Positions 7,868 to 19,400 are shown, counted from the stretch's first letter. The stretch: 64,000 nucleotides of DNA from Verrucomicrobiaceae bacterium (GCA_027486655.1 JAIXOR010000021.1:62001-126000), one strand, 5' to 3'. The notes: generated by a model not told the origin, from the sequence alone. Numbers and translations are program-made.

Positions 7868-10652
7868 GATTTCCTCCTTGCACTTGAATTGTGATCACCG
7901 AGTTGAATTCCGGTAGCGTGTCTTCTGGAGACGGCATGTTGCTTCTCCACTCTCTTTCCTCGTCGGTGATTGCCCGCAGTCGGTGCGCACGGACCGCTTC
8001 CAACCCAACCCGGTCCGCAAGTCTGCGTCTCGCTGCCAACGATTTCTCGCGGCGGGCGGCGTCGGATGCGAGATGGCGGCGATATTCGGCGCAAACTTCA
8101 TTGAAGAGTGGCGTGGCTTCACGCATCGCAAGATTACGAAGCGATGGATTTGGATCGCTATTTCTGCTGGTAGCGTGAATCTCAAATCGTCCCTCGATGA
8201 TCTGTTCCCAGATCCGCTGTGCGGAAGGATGAAGCACTTGTCCGGCTTCGGTGATAAACAACGGCATCAACCGATGTCTCCGCCATTCCCGTCCCTGCAC
8301 CACGATTTGCCACAGCGACCAAGTGCCGGCGAGTGATTGCGGCAGGTCGGGGAGTGTCACTTTCGTGGTCTCTCCTGACTCCAGTTGCAGTGGAATTCGA
8401 TGGCATAGCTCCCGGACTCGGGGATGTTGGAGATCCAAGGGATTTTCTCCGCTTTCCTGTGTGGAGAACTCTTCGGCTGTCCCATCCGGCCATCTGCATT
8501 CAATCTTGCCTGGGCTTTCGGCCCAATGCCCGGCGTTGGATCCCACGTAGGCGGCGGTCATGCGACGCACCCACGGTTGGATGGGGCGGGATCGCATTTC
8601 TTCGATGGCAGCCCCATCCAGAGGAACATCGCCACCCAGCAAACTGCGAGTGCTCACGGCGTCGCTTGCCTTTTCGGATAGGCCCTGTGCCATTTCTCTC
8701 ACTTTGGTTTCAATCGTCTCCGGCTCCAGCAAGGCATCGACATAGAGCTGGTCGAAAAGAGCCTCGGCGTCTGCCGAATCCAGCACATCACTGGTCTTGT
8801 CGATGCCAAGTTCAGTCAGGATCACTGCAAGTTTTTGTTCCAGCACCTCACGCACCCGATATTCCACGGTGTCGGACAGCACTAAATTCAGAGCCTTCAC
8901 CGGATGCGTTTGACCAATGCGATCCACACGGCCGATCCGCTGTTCCATGCGCATGGGGTTCCATGGAATGTCGAAGTTCACCACCACATGGCAGAATTGA
9001 AGGTTCAATCCCTCGCCGCCGGCATCAGTGGAAATGAGCATCTGTGCATTGGAACGGAAGTCTTGCTGCACTCGCTTTCGTTCATCCATGTCCAGCGAGC
9101 CGTTGAGGCGGGCCACGCTGAAGCCTCGGCCGCCAAAGAAATCAGCGAGCATGTCCTGGGTCGGGACGAACTCCGTGAAAATCAAAATCTTCAAATCGGG
9201 ATTCGTCTCCTCTTGCTGAAGCTTGTAAATCCAATCCAGTAATGCTTCAGCCTTGGCATCCGCTCCCATGGCTTCCACATTGCGAGCCGTATCAAGTAGC
9301 ATCGCTACTTCAGCACGCTCGTTCTTCATGGCTTTGAACCGGGTCTTCAGCAGGGTGTCGAGTTGCTCCTGACCGTCCAAGTCACTCCATTCGTCCTCGT
9401 CGAATGCGGGAAAAAACGTCAATTGCTCTTCCGGACCTTTCAGTGCCTCAAGCCTTCGCTCCAATGATACGCGGATGGCTCGGGTTGAACTGGTCACCAG
9501 TCTTTGCATCAGCACGAGTAGAAAGCCGATATGCGTCTTCTTCTCCCGCATCGCCTGATTGTAGCCAAGGCGCACATATTCACTCACCGCCTCATAAAGC
9601 GTCCGCTGTGCAGCATGGCGTTCCGCCCACTCCACAGCCACCATCCTCGTCTGCCTGGGTTGGAAAAGCGGAAGTCCTTCGGCCGTCACTGCGAAGCGTT
9701 TTTCGGTGCGGATGACATAGGGCTTTACCGATTCGCGGCTGATGCTTGCCTCGTCCATGAAGGACTCCGGATCGAGCAGTGAAATCAGCCGTCGGAATCC
9801 ATCGGACTTGCCTTGGTGCGGGGTGGCGGAAAGCAGCAGCAGGTAGGGCGATGCTTCTCCAAGTCCCCGCCCAAGTTTGTAACGGGCCACTTGATCGGTC
9901 GCGCCGCCCAGACGGTGGGACTCATCCACCACCACCAGGTCCCAGCCAGCGCATATCAGGTCATCGAAACGTTCTTGATTGTATTCAGCCACCTTTTGCG
10001 CCGACCAGCCCTTGCGCTTGTCCATCGGTTTCACGGAATCGAGCGGGCAAATCACCTGATCGAATGTACGCCAAGGGTTCGCGCTTTCACCATACCGATC
10101 ACCGCCACCGATACCAAGTCGCCGAAGCGACTTCAGATCGTCTGGCATTAGAAGCCGGAAGTTCTCGCTGAAATGCACGTCCATTTCACTCACCCATTGC
10201 TGGCATAGACCCTTTGGTGCGACCACCAATACTCGCCTCACGAGGCCACGCATTTTTAACTCCCGAATGATGAGTCCAGCTTCAATGGTCTTTCCGAGTC
10301 CGACCTCGTCCGCTAGCAAAAACCGCACACGTTCGCCAGCAACAGCCGTCTGAAGCGCTCGGATTTGATGAGGAAGAGGAATGACGCGGGATGCAGCGGG
10401 AGCCAGCAGCGTATTGTGGTTGAGACAGTCTGCGAGCTTCGCCGCAGTGGAAACGTAGATCAAGTAATCTCGGTCATTTGATCGTTGAGCACTGCTCATC
10501 GGTGCAAGACGATCCATGGCTACCCGAACCACTGTGTCCTGCTGCGGCAACCACACCCGTGCGAATCGACGGCCCCAAACCTCTTCTACGTCAACCACCT
10601 TGCATGGCTGACGGTGATCAAGGCTGTAGTTCCATGTCAGGTTACCTTCCAC
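7860..10652 (-). CDS. brxHII: BREX SF2/SNF2-type helicase BrxHII
   Basis: A large helicase of about 930 aa, diagnostic of type 3 BREX. It has an N-terminal SH3-like segment, then the ATPase core with DEVGLGKT near residue 115, VVVDESHR near 240, LLSATPHQGK, and the C-terminal lobe motifs STDAGGEGLNL and MEQRIGRVDRIGQ. These are the RapA/SNF2 double-stranded DNA translocase signatures. The start is uncertain. An ATG at 10802 would overlap the upstream gene by 161 bp, whereas a GTG at 10652 gives an 11-bp overlap like the other junctions in this operon, so I chose the GTG. Confidence 0.88.
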   Translation of the reverse strand: MEGNLTWNYSLDHRQPCKVVDVEEVWGRRFARVWLPQQDTVVRVAMDRLAPMSSAQRSNDRDYLIYVSTAAKLADCLNHNTLLAPAASRVIPLPHQIRALQTAVAGERVRFLLADEVGLGKTIEAGLIIRELKMRGLVRRVLVVAPKGLCQQWVSEMDVHFSENFRLLMPDDLKSLRRLGIGGGDRYGESANPWRTFDQVICPLDSVKPMDKRKGWSAQKVAEYNQERFDDLICAGWDLVVVDESHRLGGATDQVARYKLGRGLGEASPYLLLLSATPHQGKSDGFRRLISLLDPESFMDEASISRESVKPYVIRTEKRFAVTAEGLPLFQPRQTRMVAVEWAERHAAQRTLYEAVSEYVRLGYNQAMREKKTHIGFLLVLMQRLVTSSTRAIRVSLERRLEALKGPEEQLTFFPAFDEDEWSDLDGQEQLDTLLKTRFKAMKNERAEVAMLLDTARNVEAMGADAKAEALLDWIYKLQQEETNPDLKILIFTEFVPTQDMLADFFGGRGFSVARLNGSLDMDERKRVQQDFRSNAQMLISTDAGGEGLNLQFCHVVVNFDIPWNPMRMEQRIGRVDRIGQTHPVKALNLVLSDTVEYRVREVLEQKLAVILTELGIDKTSDVLDSADAEALFDQLYVDALLEPETIETKVREMAQGLSEKASDAVSTRSLLGGDVPLDGAAIEEMRSRPIQPWVRRMTAAYVGSNAGHWAESPGKIECRWPDGTAEEFSTQESGENPLDLQHPRVRELCHRIPLQLESGETTKVTLPDLPQSLAGTWSLWQIVVQGREWRRHRLMPLFITEAGQVLHPSAQRIWEQIIEGRFEIHATSRNSDPNPSLRNLAMREATPLFNEVCAEYRRHLASDAARREKSLAARRRLADRVGLEAVRAHRLRAITDEEREWRSNMPSPEDTLPEFNSVITIQVQGGNHG

Positions 10653-11691
10653 TGGGCTGAGGAATGTGAAAATCGTCGTGAGGATGGGAAATCCAGGAAA
10701 GTTCAATAATTCCGCCAGCGCCTTTCCAATAGTGCAGATGCACATCACTTGCCACGTCCCGTCTCCATGCGCCAAATGTGCCGCTAGTCTTTTGTGGCGC
10801 ACCCCCGCCTGCCCCCGTCCGTATGGGATGTGTCAATTTTTCATTGATACCCTCGTAGGCATCAACGATTGCCTCCAAAATGTTTGAAGCTAATCCTGAC
10901 TTCAATTGACCAACCCCTTGGGCACGACTTAGAAACTCAGCTCCAATTCGAATGCGTGGCAGATCCATCCAATCAACATCTATGCCACGCGATATTCGAC
11001 TTCCGAAGATAGCCAATTTAATGAAAAGGCGCATGCTATCCTCGTTCGAGGTCTGAAAAAGTTCACCCCAGTTGCAACTCGAAACGTAGTCCGAGAGATT
11101 CGAACAAACAGTCACATTACCGGCGACAGACTTTGGCAGGACCCCTAAGGACGTCAGATCATCCCGTGTATGTTCGATGTCATGAAGCTCGAAATGACCA
11201 GACACCTGGGTCGTGCCAACCGATGCTTGCAAAGCAAAGCCGATATTCGATGTGCTACACTGGCAGTGATTAAGAACAACCAGGGTTGCAAGATTTTCTT
11301 CCGCCTCCATGCTAGAGTTTTTGAGAGAGGGAATCTCGGGGATGTTTGGCGAGAAAACTGGTTTGTCATGGTACACATCTTTTACCGCAACAAAGTCTTG
11401 GAAGCACGGCTCATATCTGAAGAAACCTTCGCAGAAATCCTTCAGAGTCTTCAAATCGTATTCAATAATCCCTTTTGATTGCAGACAGTTCCTGAGTTCG
11501 CTGGCTAGCGGATAAGCATTGTCATCCATAAGCCGCTGTTGGGCGTGGCGACTGATTGTGACTGTGGATCCCTTCTCCTTGGCAAAGGCGCTCCATTCAA
11601 GAAGCCTTTCAACATAAGCTCGAAAGGTTTCAGCGCTGGCGGAGGTCTCTGGAGGTGCTAGCAGCCTTGGATCAAGCGTGATGCTAGCCAT
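10642..11691 (-). CDS. unknown partner of the DUF3696 ATPase inside the BREX operon
   Basis: A 349-aa protein I do not recognise. The start at ATG 11691 overlaps the ATPase stop by 8 bp, so the two genes form one translational unit. The N-terminal part is helical (SAETFRAYVERLLEWSAFAKEKG). The C-terminus has FGAWRRDVASDVHLHYWKG, with clustered His, Asp, Arg and Trp residues that could form an active site; this is a guess. ABC-type ATPases that act in defence (PARIS AriA, OLD/GajA-type systems) are typically followed by an effector gene, so this protein may be the effector. It is not one of the canonical BREX-3 components. Confidence 0.8.
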   Translation of the reverse strand: MASITLDPRLLAPPETSASAETFRAYVERLLEWSAFAKEKGSTVTISRHAQQRLMDDNAYPLASELRNCLQSKGIIEYDLKTLKDFCEGFFRYEPCFQDFVAVKDVYHDKPVFSPNIPEIPSLKNSSMEAEENLATLVVLNHCQCSTSNIGFALQASVGTTQVSGHFELHDIEHTRDDLTSLGVLPKSVAGNVTVCSNLSDYVSSCNWGELFQTSNEDSMRLFIKLAIFGSRISRGIDVDWMDLPRIRIGAEFLSRAQGVGQLKSGLASNILEAIVDAYEGINEKLTHPIRTGAGGGAPQKTSGTFGAWRRDVASDVHLHYWKGAGGIIELSWISHPHDDFHIPQPSGR

Positions 11692-13573
11692 TTTCTGCCT
11701 CCTTTTGCTGCTGTTTCCGCTTCCGGGTTGCCTCTCGGATAATCTTTTCAGACTCGGCTTGGGATTGATCGAAGAATCCCTCCGGCCAGTCAAGAATAGC
11801 ACCGTATTCATTCACAACGATGGGCCTGAACGACGATTGGCTACCTGCCTTCTCGGCAAAGTAAATTTGAATGGTCTCCACCAACTGGCTCCCTTCGGCC
11901 GCTGCCGCACGAAAACGAAGGCGATTGATTAGATATTCGCTGTGGGTCTCAAGGACGCACTGCTTGCCGAGCATTGCCATGGCGAGGAAGAAATCGGCAA
12001 GCCTCTCTTGAACCATTGGATGAAGGTGCAGTTCGGGTTGTTCGAAAATTAACATGGTATCCGGCTCCGCTAGAAGGCACGAAACGACGATGGGAAGCAC
12101 TTGGCTAACGCCAACTCCGACATGCGTCAAATCATGGGGCTTATCACCGTCGTGCAGACAAACCTGCATTTCATGCCCGGTCTTTCCACGGTCCGCGGTT
12201 TCAAGCGAAGTAGCGACGCCCAAGTATTCAAGCCACTCGCTTACAGCAAAATTCAAACTTCTACGACTCCGCTTCGGCACAATTCGGGGCATTTTGAAGT
12301 TTTGCGGAGAGAGATAATCAACGACTTGATCACGGTGAATATGAAACACTGCCGCCGTGTGCTCTCCCTTGAGGCCTACATCATTAGGATCTACATTTGA
12401 GACAAGAGGGTAAATTGCTTTCGGTTCATCGCGAAGTGGACCTAGATACTTAACCTGGTTTGAAAACCAGGTCCGTGTATATTTGCAAGCACCCTCAACG
12501 TCATCTGGAAGTTGTACAACATGCCGGAATACTGCGCCATTCGTCTCCGCTGACATTATTGCTTCAAGCTCAAGCCTGAGGGCATCTTCATTCTCCACAG
12601 GTTTCACCCTGGCCCTTTGAGATAAACGAACTCTTCTATTGTAGCCCTCTATTTCTTGGAGCTTAATCTGTCGACCCGTAGAAATCTGATCTTCGAGCCA
12701 CTTGGCAAGAGGATGATCAGATTTCAAATTCTCACGGATCACCCGTAGAAGAGGCGCTTCCAAGACAGCCTCTGCGAGTTGGGGAAAACCTGATCGGTTT
12801 GAATAGAACTTGGGGTCCCCGGAAAGTGCCCGCATTATTGCCTCAACATTTACCTGGACGGTATCAAACTTACCAACGGTTTGGGATGGAAGAAAGTGCT
12901 TTAGGAATACTCCGTCATTCTCGTGAGGAAACCAACGGAGTTGCTGGCTTTCTTCAGTTTGATCATCATACGTAACACAAAGTGCCTGATTGTCCAATCT
13001 CTGAAACCGAGGTGAAGCAGCCTCAGTCATTTCACCGTCAATGCCGGCATCTTGCGAGTTTCTCGGATTCAATCCAATTGCTATTGGTCGGAGTGTTCCA
13101 TCCGAGGTCCGAATCAATGCCTGTAGTGAGAGAGCTTTCAAAGCAGGCTGCAATTGCATGACCTCCGGTGTGGCACCACCTGAAATCACATCAAACGAAA
13201 GTTCGCAAGCTGTTCCACGGATCATATCTTCGTTATCGTAAAAGTAACGAAGTGCCGGCAGGGAACTTCGTCTCCGCATTTCGCCTGTTTGGGATTCAAT
13301 CGCCTGAAGTTCCCACCCGACAGTAATTTCATTGGCCTCGCTATCTTGGCTCTTGATGTCTCTGAATTCACCAAGCTTCACTAGGTCCCCGTTCAGAACT
13401 ACTGGATGCTGAGTGACTCTGCTCGCAAGGGTCTGCGCTACCAAAAGAATTGATTGCAAAACAGTACTCTTGCCGCTGCTATTTGCGCCTGCGAAGATGG
13501 TGAGGGGTTTAAACTCAAGTTCCGTTTCTTGCCGGATGGCCTTGAAGTTAAAAAGTTTCCATTTGGTAAGCAT
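11684..13573 (-). CDS. AAA/ABC-type ATPase with C-terminal DUF3696, nested in the BREX operon
   Basis: A 629-aa SMC/RecF-like ATPase. The N-terminus begins directly with the ABC fold (WKLFNFKAI) and Walker A GANSSGKST at residues 29-37. The signature-like VGVGVSQVLPIV and Walker B LIFEQPELHLHP lie at about 490-520. HSEYLINR and WPEGFFDQ at the C-terminus are the DUF3696 hallmarks. No TOPRIM nuclease domain is visible. It sits between pglXI and brxHII, where the canonical BREX-3 order has nothing, and is coupled to the next gene. It is likely a sensor/regulatory ATPase of an embedded defence cassette. Confidence 0.9.
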   Translation of the reverse strand: MLTKWKLFNFKAIRQETELEFKPLTIFAGANSSGKSTVLQSILLVAQTLASRVTQHPVVLNGDLVKLGEFRDIKSQDSEANEITVGWELQAIESQTGEMRRRSSLPALRYFYDNEDMIRGTACELSFDVISGGATPEVMQLQPALKALSLQALIRTSDGTLRPIAIGLNPRNSQDAGIDGEMTEAASPRFQRLDNQALCVTYDDQTEESQQLRWFPHENDGVFLKHFLPSQTVGKFDTVQVNVEAIMRALSGDPKFYSNRSGFPQLAEAVLEAPLLRVIRENLKSDHPLAKWLEDQISTGRQIKLQEIEGYNRRVRLSQRARVKPVENEDALRLELEAIMSAETNGAVFRHVVQLPDDVEGACKYTRTWFSNQVKYLGPLRDEPKAIYPLVSNVDPNDVGLKGEHTAAVFHIHRDQVVDYLSPQNFKMPRIVPKRSRRSLNFAVSEWLEYLGVATSLETADRGKTGHEMQVCLHDGDKPHDLTHVGVGVSQVLPIVVSCLLAEPDTMLIFEQPELHLHPMVQERLADFFLAMAMLGKQCVLETHSEYLINRLRFRAAAAEGSQLVETIQIYFAEKAGSQSSFRPIVVNEYGAILDWPEGFFDQSQAESEKIIREATRKRKQQQKEAENG

Positions 13574-13585
13574 GAACAGTCCTTT

Positions 13586-16438
13586 CTATTGATCCACTCC
13601 GGCACGGGTGCAGGCGTTGCTGTGCCACATGAGGAGCTTAGGGTCTTCTTGAATGACGATTTCTGGAATTTTAGCAGCGACGGCGATGATGGTTTGATAG
13701 TCCTTTTCCTGCCATGACTTCTTAAAACCGGCACGTAGAGCCTCGATGCGGAACTTTTTGATTTTTCGCTCCTTACTGTTGCGATAGTTGTCGAAGTCAC
13801 GGAGAAGATCACGCTCGCGAACCTTTTCCAGGTCAGCCGCTTTATTCGGGTCGGGAACATACCACCGGTCGTTTGCTTTCGATATTAACGCAGCTGATTC
13901 TTTCTCAAGATTTCGCAGTTCTTTCCAATTTGTTGAAAGATAAGCGTGAATTTGTTCTGGCACTGGCCCATTGCCATTATAGCGGAGGAAGTTCTGTTCC
14001 AGCAATGTGGTTAGCTCCAACATCTGCTCGTTTTTGCTGTATCCCCCCAATTGTTGCATGAACTGCGGATTGATTTCGGCAGCAGATTGAGGCTTTTCCT
14101 TCAATAGATGCCGCAACCACTGGATTGCTGTGGCCTCGTCAGATACAAATAGATCTATTTGTCTGAGTTTGGATGCAGTTAAGCGTTTGCGATCATATTC
14201 AAGTGCTTGCTCCGACAGAAAATACATTTCGTCGCGACAAGAAAATTTTTGATCCATGCCAGCGAAGAATTCGTTTGCGCTCATCGGCACCATAACACCT
14301 CTGCGGATGTGGAACGCCACCATACGGTCAAAAAGCAGATAGTTTAGTCTTTCAACTACAACCTCAACTTCCCCGTCTTTCGCGACAAAAATTGGCAGCT
14401 GCCGCAGGTGGTTTCGAACGAAATCCCAAACACCTTCTGTGGTGCCAGATTCCAGCTTGAATCGCTCAACGAGCGCAGTCGCTGGCTTGTAAGCAGAGAT
14501 GACCAAATCCTGTTTTACGAGTTTCTGGATTGCCTGCTTGTAGGTCTCTTGTTGTTTGTCCAATGTCCGGACATCCGCTACCACAAATCCCGCTTGCTCC
14601 AGCCCATCTTGAATCGCCATCCAGACATTGTTGCTGGAGTTATGGAACTCAATGGTGATCCATCTCCCCGCTTTCAAAGCACGATAGAGTTCTCGGAAAG
14701 CCGATGCCATAAGTGACTGGTAATCGTGCAAGCTCCGCTGGCGTCCCTTGTCCATTACCGCTTCCTCTTCACGATGACTGAGGACTTTTAGCCATGATTC
14801 CCAGAAGAAATTCAATTCAGAATAGTGAAGATTATTACCAAACGGAGGATCGATGAAGATGTAATCAAGGCTATCATTAGGGAGCGCCTGAATGTTCGTT
14901 GTCGATTGGCAAGTCACCAGTGATTGGCCTCGAACTCCGGGCATTGATAGTTTTGCTAAGCGTTTCAATTTATTAGTCATCGAATACCTAGGCGAAACTT
15001 CGGAAATAAGCGAGCCAACGAAAAGTGTTCCTGAAAAGTAACGATTTACCTGAGAGAAATGATTCGCCGAGTAACGGTTCATTTTAGTGAATCCAAGGTT
15101 ACTTCCTTGCATGAAAAATCTGACAAAGGGAATTGGCTTCCCTTTCAGTTTTTCCCAAAGAAATGCGAATGCGGCGAGTGAACGGCGGAAATAGAAATGA
15201 TGTAGGTGTGTGATGCCCTTCAGGTGATAGCCATCCTTTCCCTTCCGCTCTCCTTCAAGCATTTCAAATGTCGGGAACCATTCCTTGATCTCGAAGCCTT
15301 CAATGCGATTAAAGACTTCTAGGTCATAAGCATCAGGTTTCTTCTCAAATCGCTTACCTGCATATTCGTAGCTAATGAGAACGGGCTTGTATCGGACGAG
15401 CTTATGTGTGGTGTTTCGAGGCTTATCGAAATAGGAGTCCCACAGTCTTGTGAGTCCCTTCTTGTTGAGTGTTGCGGAACAATGAGGACAAGGGAATTGA
15501 TCCTGAACGCCATTAGTAACGGAGTTCACAGCTTCGTCATAATATACTATTTCGGCTGCACAGTGTGGGCACGAGAAAACCTCGCTCCACACGGTGAAGT
15601 TAATTTCCCCCATTCCATCTTCGGTCGTATGGCGCGTTTGGTACATCCAACCAAGTTCGCTCCCAACTTCCTTTAGAATTTTTTTCGCCTCACGTTCGAA
15701 ATCTTTGGTCTCGACCGGAGCATTATAATTATAAGAAATAAAGGTCGCCGCTGTAGAGAGGTCGTTCAGGATCACGCGACGTGATCCGAGTGTTGAAAAC
15801 GGAACCCATGATTTCTTTCCATCTTTATCGGTTTCTTCTGATAAAATGGTGCCATCGGCTGTCACTTTGTAGCCAAGAGAAGTGACAATCGCAGCGTTTG
15901 CACAAAATTGAGCGGCCACACCGGTCATTCCAGTACCACAAAAACCATCGAAAACCAAATCCCCCGGTTTGGTGTAGTGGAGGATGTACCGCATGATGGC
16001 GCGGTGTGGCACTTTGGTGTGGTAGCTATGAGCATTGTAGATCGCATCGGTCTTCCCTTCGCTCACATCAGCAGCAAATGGCTCACATTGATACGTGCTA
16101 TCTGCGGTATCTGGTGTGCCGTAGCACTTAACAAAATCACCAATCCAGGGATTTGGGCATGCTGTGTAATACGGAGGATCAGAAATCGCTAAAATGTCTT
16201 CGTCTTTTCCAACTGGGAATCCTTCAGTTTTTCGGAACTCGGGGTCTTTCAGTTTCTCCGCTAAAAGACCAAGGAAGTGCTCCCTGCGTGCCGAATCGTT
16301 AGGAAAGGCGATGCCAAGGCATTCTACAGGAAGTTTGGCTCGTTCCTTTTGTGCCTCTTGAAAGGACTTTTCCAACATGTCAGTCTGCTCTTCTTGAAAG
16401 AGACCAGGCACAGAAGTTGGTTTGGAATTGCGAGGCAT
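13586..16438 (-). CDS. pglXI: BREX adenine-specific DNA methyltransferase PglXI
   Basis: A 950-aa N6-adenine methyltransferase of type 3 BREX that would mark host DNA at a non-palindromic site. The catalytic SDPPYY lies at residues 86-91, ahead of the SAM-binding FDGFCGTGMTG at 163-173, so the motif order is permuted. A second IDPPFGNN appears near residue 555. A Cys4 zinc-ribbon-like insertion (CPHC..CPHC, about 290-325) is visible. The base composition appears lower in GC than the flanking chromosome and phage, consistent with an imported operon. It is 12 bp upstream of the DUF3696 ATPase gene. Confidence 0.92.
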   Translation of the reverse strand: MPRNSKPTSVPGLFQEEQTDMLEKSFQEAQKERAKLPVECLGIAFPNDSARREHFLGLLAEKLKDPEFRKTEGFPVGKDEDILAISDPPYYTACPNPWIGDFVKCYGTPDTADSTYQCEPFAADVSEGKTDAIYNAHSYHTKVPHRAIMRYILHYTKPGDLVFDGFCGTGMTGVAAQFCANAAIVTSLGYKVTADGTILSEETDKDGKKSWVPFSTLGSRRVILNDLSTAATFISYNYNAPVETKDFEREAKKILKEVGSELGWMYQTRHTTEDGMGEINFTVWSEVFSCPHCAAEIVYYDEAVNSVTNGVQDQFPCPHCSATLNKKGLTRLWDSYFDKPRNTTHKLVRYKPVLISYEYAGKRFEKKPDAYDLEVFNRIEGFEIKEWFPTFEMLEGERKGKDGYHLKGITHLHHFYFRRSLAAFAFLWEKLKGKPIPFVRFFMQGSNLGFTKMNRYSANHFSQVNRYFSGTLFVGSLISEVSPRYSMTNKLKRLAKLSMPGVRGQSLVTCQSTTNIQALPNDSLDYIFIDPPFGNNLHYSELNFFWESWLKVLSHREEEAVMDKGRQRSLHDYQSLMASAFRELYRALKAGRWITIEFHNSSNNVWMAIQDGLEQAGFVVADVRTLDKQQETYKQAIQKLVKQDLVISAYKPATALVERFKLESGTTEGVWDFVRNHLRQLPIFVAKDGEVEVVVERLNYLLFDRMVAFHIRRGVMVPMSANEFFAGMDQKFSCRDEMYFLSEQALEYDRKRLTASKLRQIDLFVSDEATAIQWLRHLLKEKPQSAAEINPQFMQQLGGYSKNEQMLELTTLLEQNFLRYNGNGPVPEQIHAYLSTNWKELRNLEKESAALISKANDRWYVPDPNKAADLEKVRERDLLRDFDNYRNSKERKIKKFRIEALRAGFKKSWQEKDYQTIIAVAAKIPEIVIQEDPKLLMWHSNACTRAGVDQ

Positions 16439-16452
16439 AATGGTTTCTTGGA

Positions 16453-19400
16453 TTAAGGACGGATGATGATACGAACTTTCGACGCATCTGTTCCTTTGGT
16501 GAGGGAGCCAAGGAAAGTATCGAAGCGGTCCTTTACGTCCTGCACGGTCGCAGGGGCATTCCCGAGAGCAGCCGCGAGATCAGTGACACTGAGTTCGATG
16601 CCTTTTAGGCCAGCTAGTGCATCGCGAATGGCAGCAAGAAAAGCTGCGGTGATTTCGTCAGGTAATGTCTTAGCTGCGAGAAAATCGGAGACAAGTTTCT
16701 GCGCGTCCTTCTGGAGTAGTTTCCGATTTTGCGCAGCAGTGGGGTCTTCCAGATCGGAAAGAAGACGTTTGGTCCATGCGGTGACGAGGTTGTCGAGTTC
16801 GTCGTCAAGTTTCGCCAATCGGGCATCGGCGGATTCGACAATCTGTTCGGAGGCCGGGAGGAATGCGCAGTGCGGGCAGACGGGGCTATCCTTGAGTTCG
16901 TCTTCTGTGAGGGACCAGCAACTTCGGATGTCGGCCAGACGGTGCTGGAGATCGGCAAGTTGGCTGCTGGAAAGTGTCTCAATGGTGACGAGCTTCTTCA
17001 GTTGCTGAAGCCGTGGATCGGATAGTAATGCTGCCTTCTTCTTGTCTCCTGATGCTCCGAGTCGGGCCTTGGTATGAAGGACGATATAGGCCTTGATATA
17101 ATCGCGCTTCAGATCGCCCAGTTGTTTTGCCGTCTGTGTGCGAAAGGTAGCCGAGTTGCGTTCGGCAGGTTTGGCGAGTTTTTCAATGATGACCGCCCTG
17201 TTGGTCTGGAGGTTTCCAATCCATGGATGTTCCGCAGGGAGAATGGTTTCAGCATGGGCAAGATAGCTGGAGACCGGGCCAAGATCCGTCGCAAGCGACT
17301 GCAGGGATGCCACCGCATCAAGTGCTTTCAGGTTCTGCTCCTGGGCTTCGACCTCGGGGACTCCATGTTTGAAGTTTTTAAGCTGTCCCGGATTTTTGTA
17401 TCCTTGGACAGATTCAAAGAAGGTTTTTGCGTCATCAAGCTTCGTCTTGATGGCGGAAAGCTCGCTTTCGGACAACAGTGGCTTGCCGAATAGCGAAGGA
17501 GGATTCTCCATCTGATGGCGAACGGTCACCAGTTTCTCCACTGTCTGCTGGACTCGGAGCGCAAGAGTTTGGATCGGCTCCGATTTGCCATCCTTGATGA
17601 GCTGAACATTGCCCGCCCCTTCGCCCAGAATCTCGAACAACCGACGTAATGCAGGTTCGTTCCAGTCTTTGGGTTGTTCGATGTGCTTGAAGTGAATCAG
17701 TTCCTCGACCGGTGTGGTAACGAGTTTGTCCATCTTGCCGGCATCGAGCTTGTCGCCCGGGATGGCGATGACGATCTCGCCGTGATAGACGAGTGCGCCA
17801 AGGAGAACGGCAACCCATTGCGGTTCCAGCCGGGCACCATCCTTGTCCATGTATTCCACGCCTTCATCTTCTTCAATGATTTCGTTTCGATTGACCACCT
17901 GCCCGTGGCCCTTGGCCTTGAGTTTTGTCAAAATCGTCGTCGCATACTTGGAATTCATCGGAGCAACGCGATCACCATCGAGTAGCCCCAATGCATCCAG
18001 GACAGCGACAGCTTGTTGGGACTTGGTGCCGCCACGCATCCAGCGAAGTGCGTCCTGTGCCGCTTGACTGATATTGCTCGAAGTGATGAGCACGGAGAAT
18101 GCCGGGTGATCCGGTGCCTGCTCTTCAAAACTCTGGGCGAGGCAGACGGAACCGATTAGATTGATGAGATCCCGGGTGGCCATGTTGGCCATCTGGCCGA
18201 TGGTCTGGCCTTTTAGCCAGTCCATGAGAGATTTGGTTTTGCCCTGATAGGTGACTTCGAAGGCTTTTGTCATGTTTTCCCGGAGCCAGCGATTTACATC
18301 CTTGATGAAACCATTGGCCTTGGATTCATAGACGTTCTTTGTCGAACCGGACGCGGTGGAAGCCTGCTCTGTGGCGGCGGCGAATTTGCGAAGGGAAGCC
18401 TCGAAATCGGCGTCCATCCCGGTGAGCTTGAAGAAGACTTCATCGCTGACTTTGCCATCTTTATAGTTCGGTGGATCGAATGGAGGAATGAAGAAGAGAT
18501 AGAAATCCCGAGACGGAACAGCGGTTGAGCGCTGGTTGGGTGCGCCAAAGAACAGGTAGCCAAGTTTGCAGGCTTTGCGTTCGCGCCATTCCAACTCGTG
18601 CTGCCAGATACGGAAACCGGTGACGTAGGTCTGGTCGGTGCATTCCATGACCCGCTTCAGGGCCTCGTAGTAATAGCGGTCGAGCTGGTCTTTGGAGAGT
18701 AACTCGGCCTTGCGATCAATGTAGGCGTCGTAATCGTCGGTCTTTTTCAGATCGAGGTAATACTGACCGTTTTCGGCGTTCACGGAAATGAACTGGCTGT
18801 TGACGGTGTTGACAATATCTTTGAGTGCCGACTGAACGGTGACTAGAAGGTCTTCCGATGGTTCGCCACCAAGTTCAGCCACGGTGGGGTCATACAGGCA
18901 TAGCCCATCTCGTAATGCTTCCGGTTTCACGCCGATTGGTGTGAAGATGTCGCCCGATGCCAGGCGCTGGATGGACAGCGCGTGGATCAGCTGCCTTGCC
19001 ATCCCCTTGTTCTGCTTCTGCGTGAAATTGGTTTCGATTTTGCCTTCGAGAGTCTGGCTGCATTCCAGCACCTGGCGCACGTCGGGGATGGATCGGAAGG
19101 AGGGATTCTTTGTGATAGATTCCCAATAGGTGTCGTAGGATATTAAACCCGGTGCGTCCTCGGGAACGTCGTCCTTGAGACGGCGCTTCATCGCGAATGA
19201 AAGTGATTTGAGGATCTCGCGCTTTTCGATGACCTTGAGTTCCTCGAAAGTGGCGATGAATTCAGGATGGATGGGAAAGAGTGAAACGAACTCATCCATG
19301 CGCTCGGTCATGCCGTCGTAGAAAGGCGCGAACTTGATGAGGTGTTCCCGGATGAGGCTTTGTTGTTCGGCATTTTTCCGAAGCAGACGGTGTGAAACCA

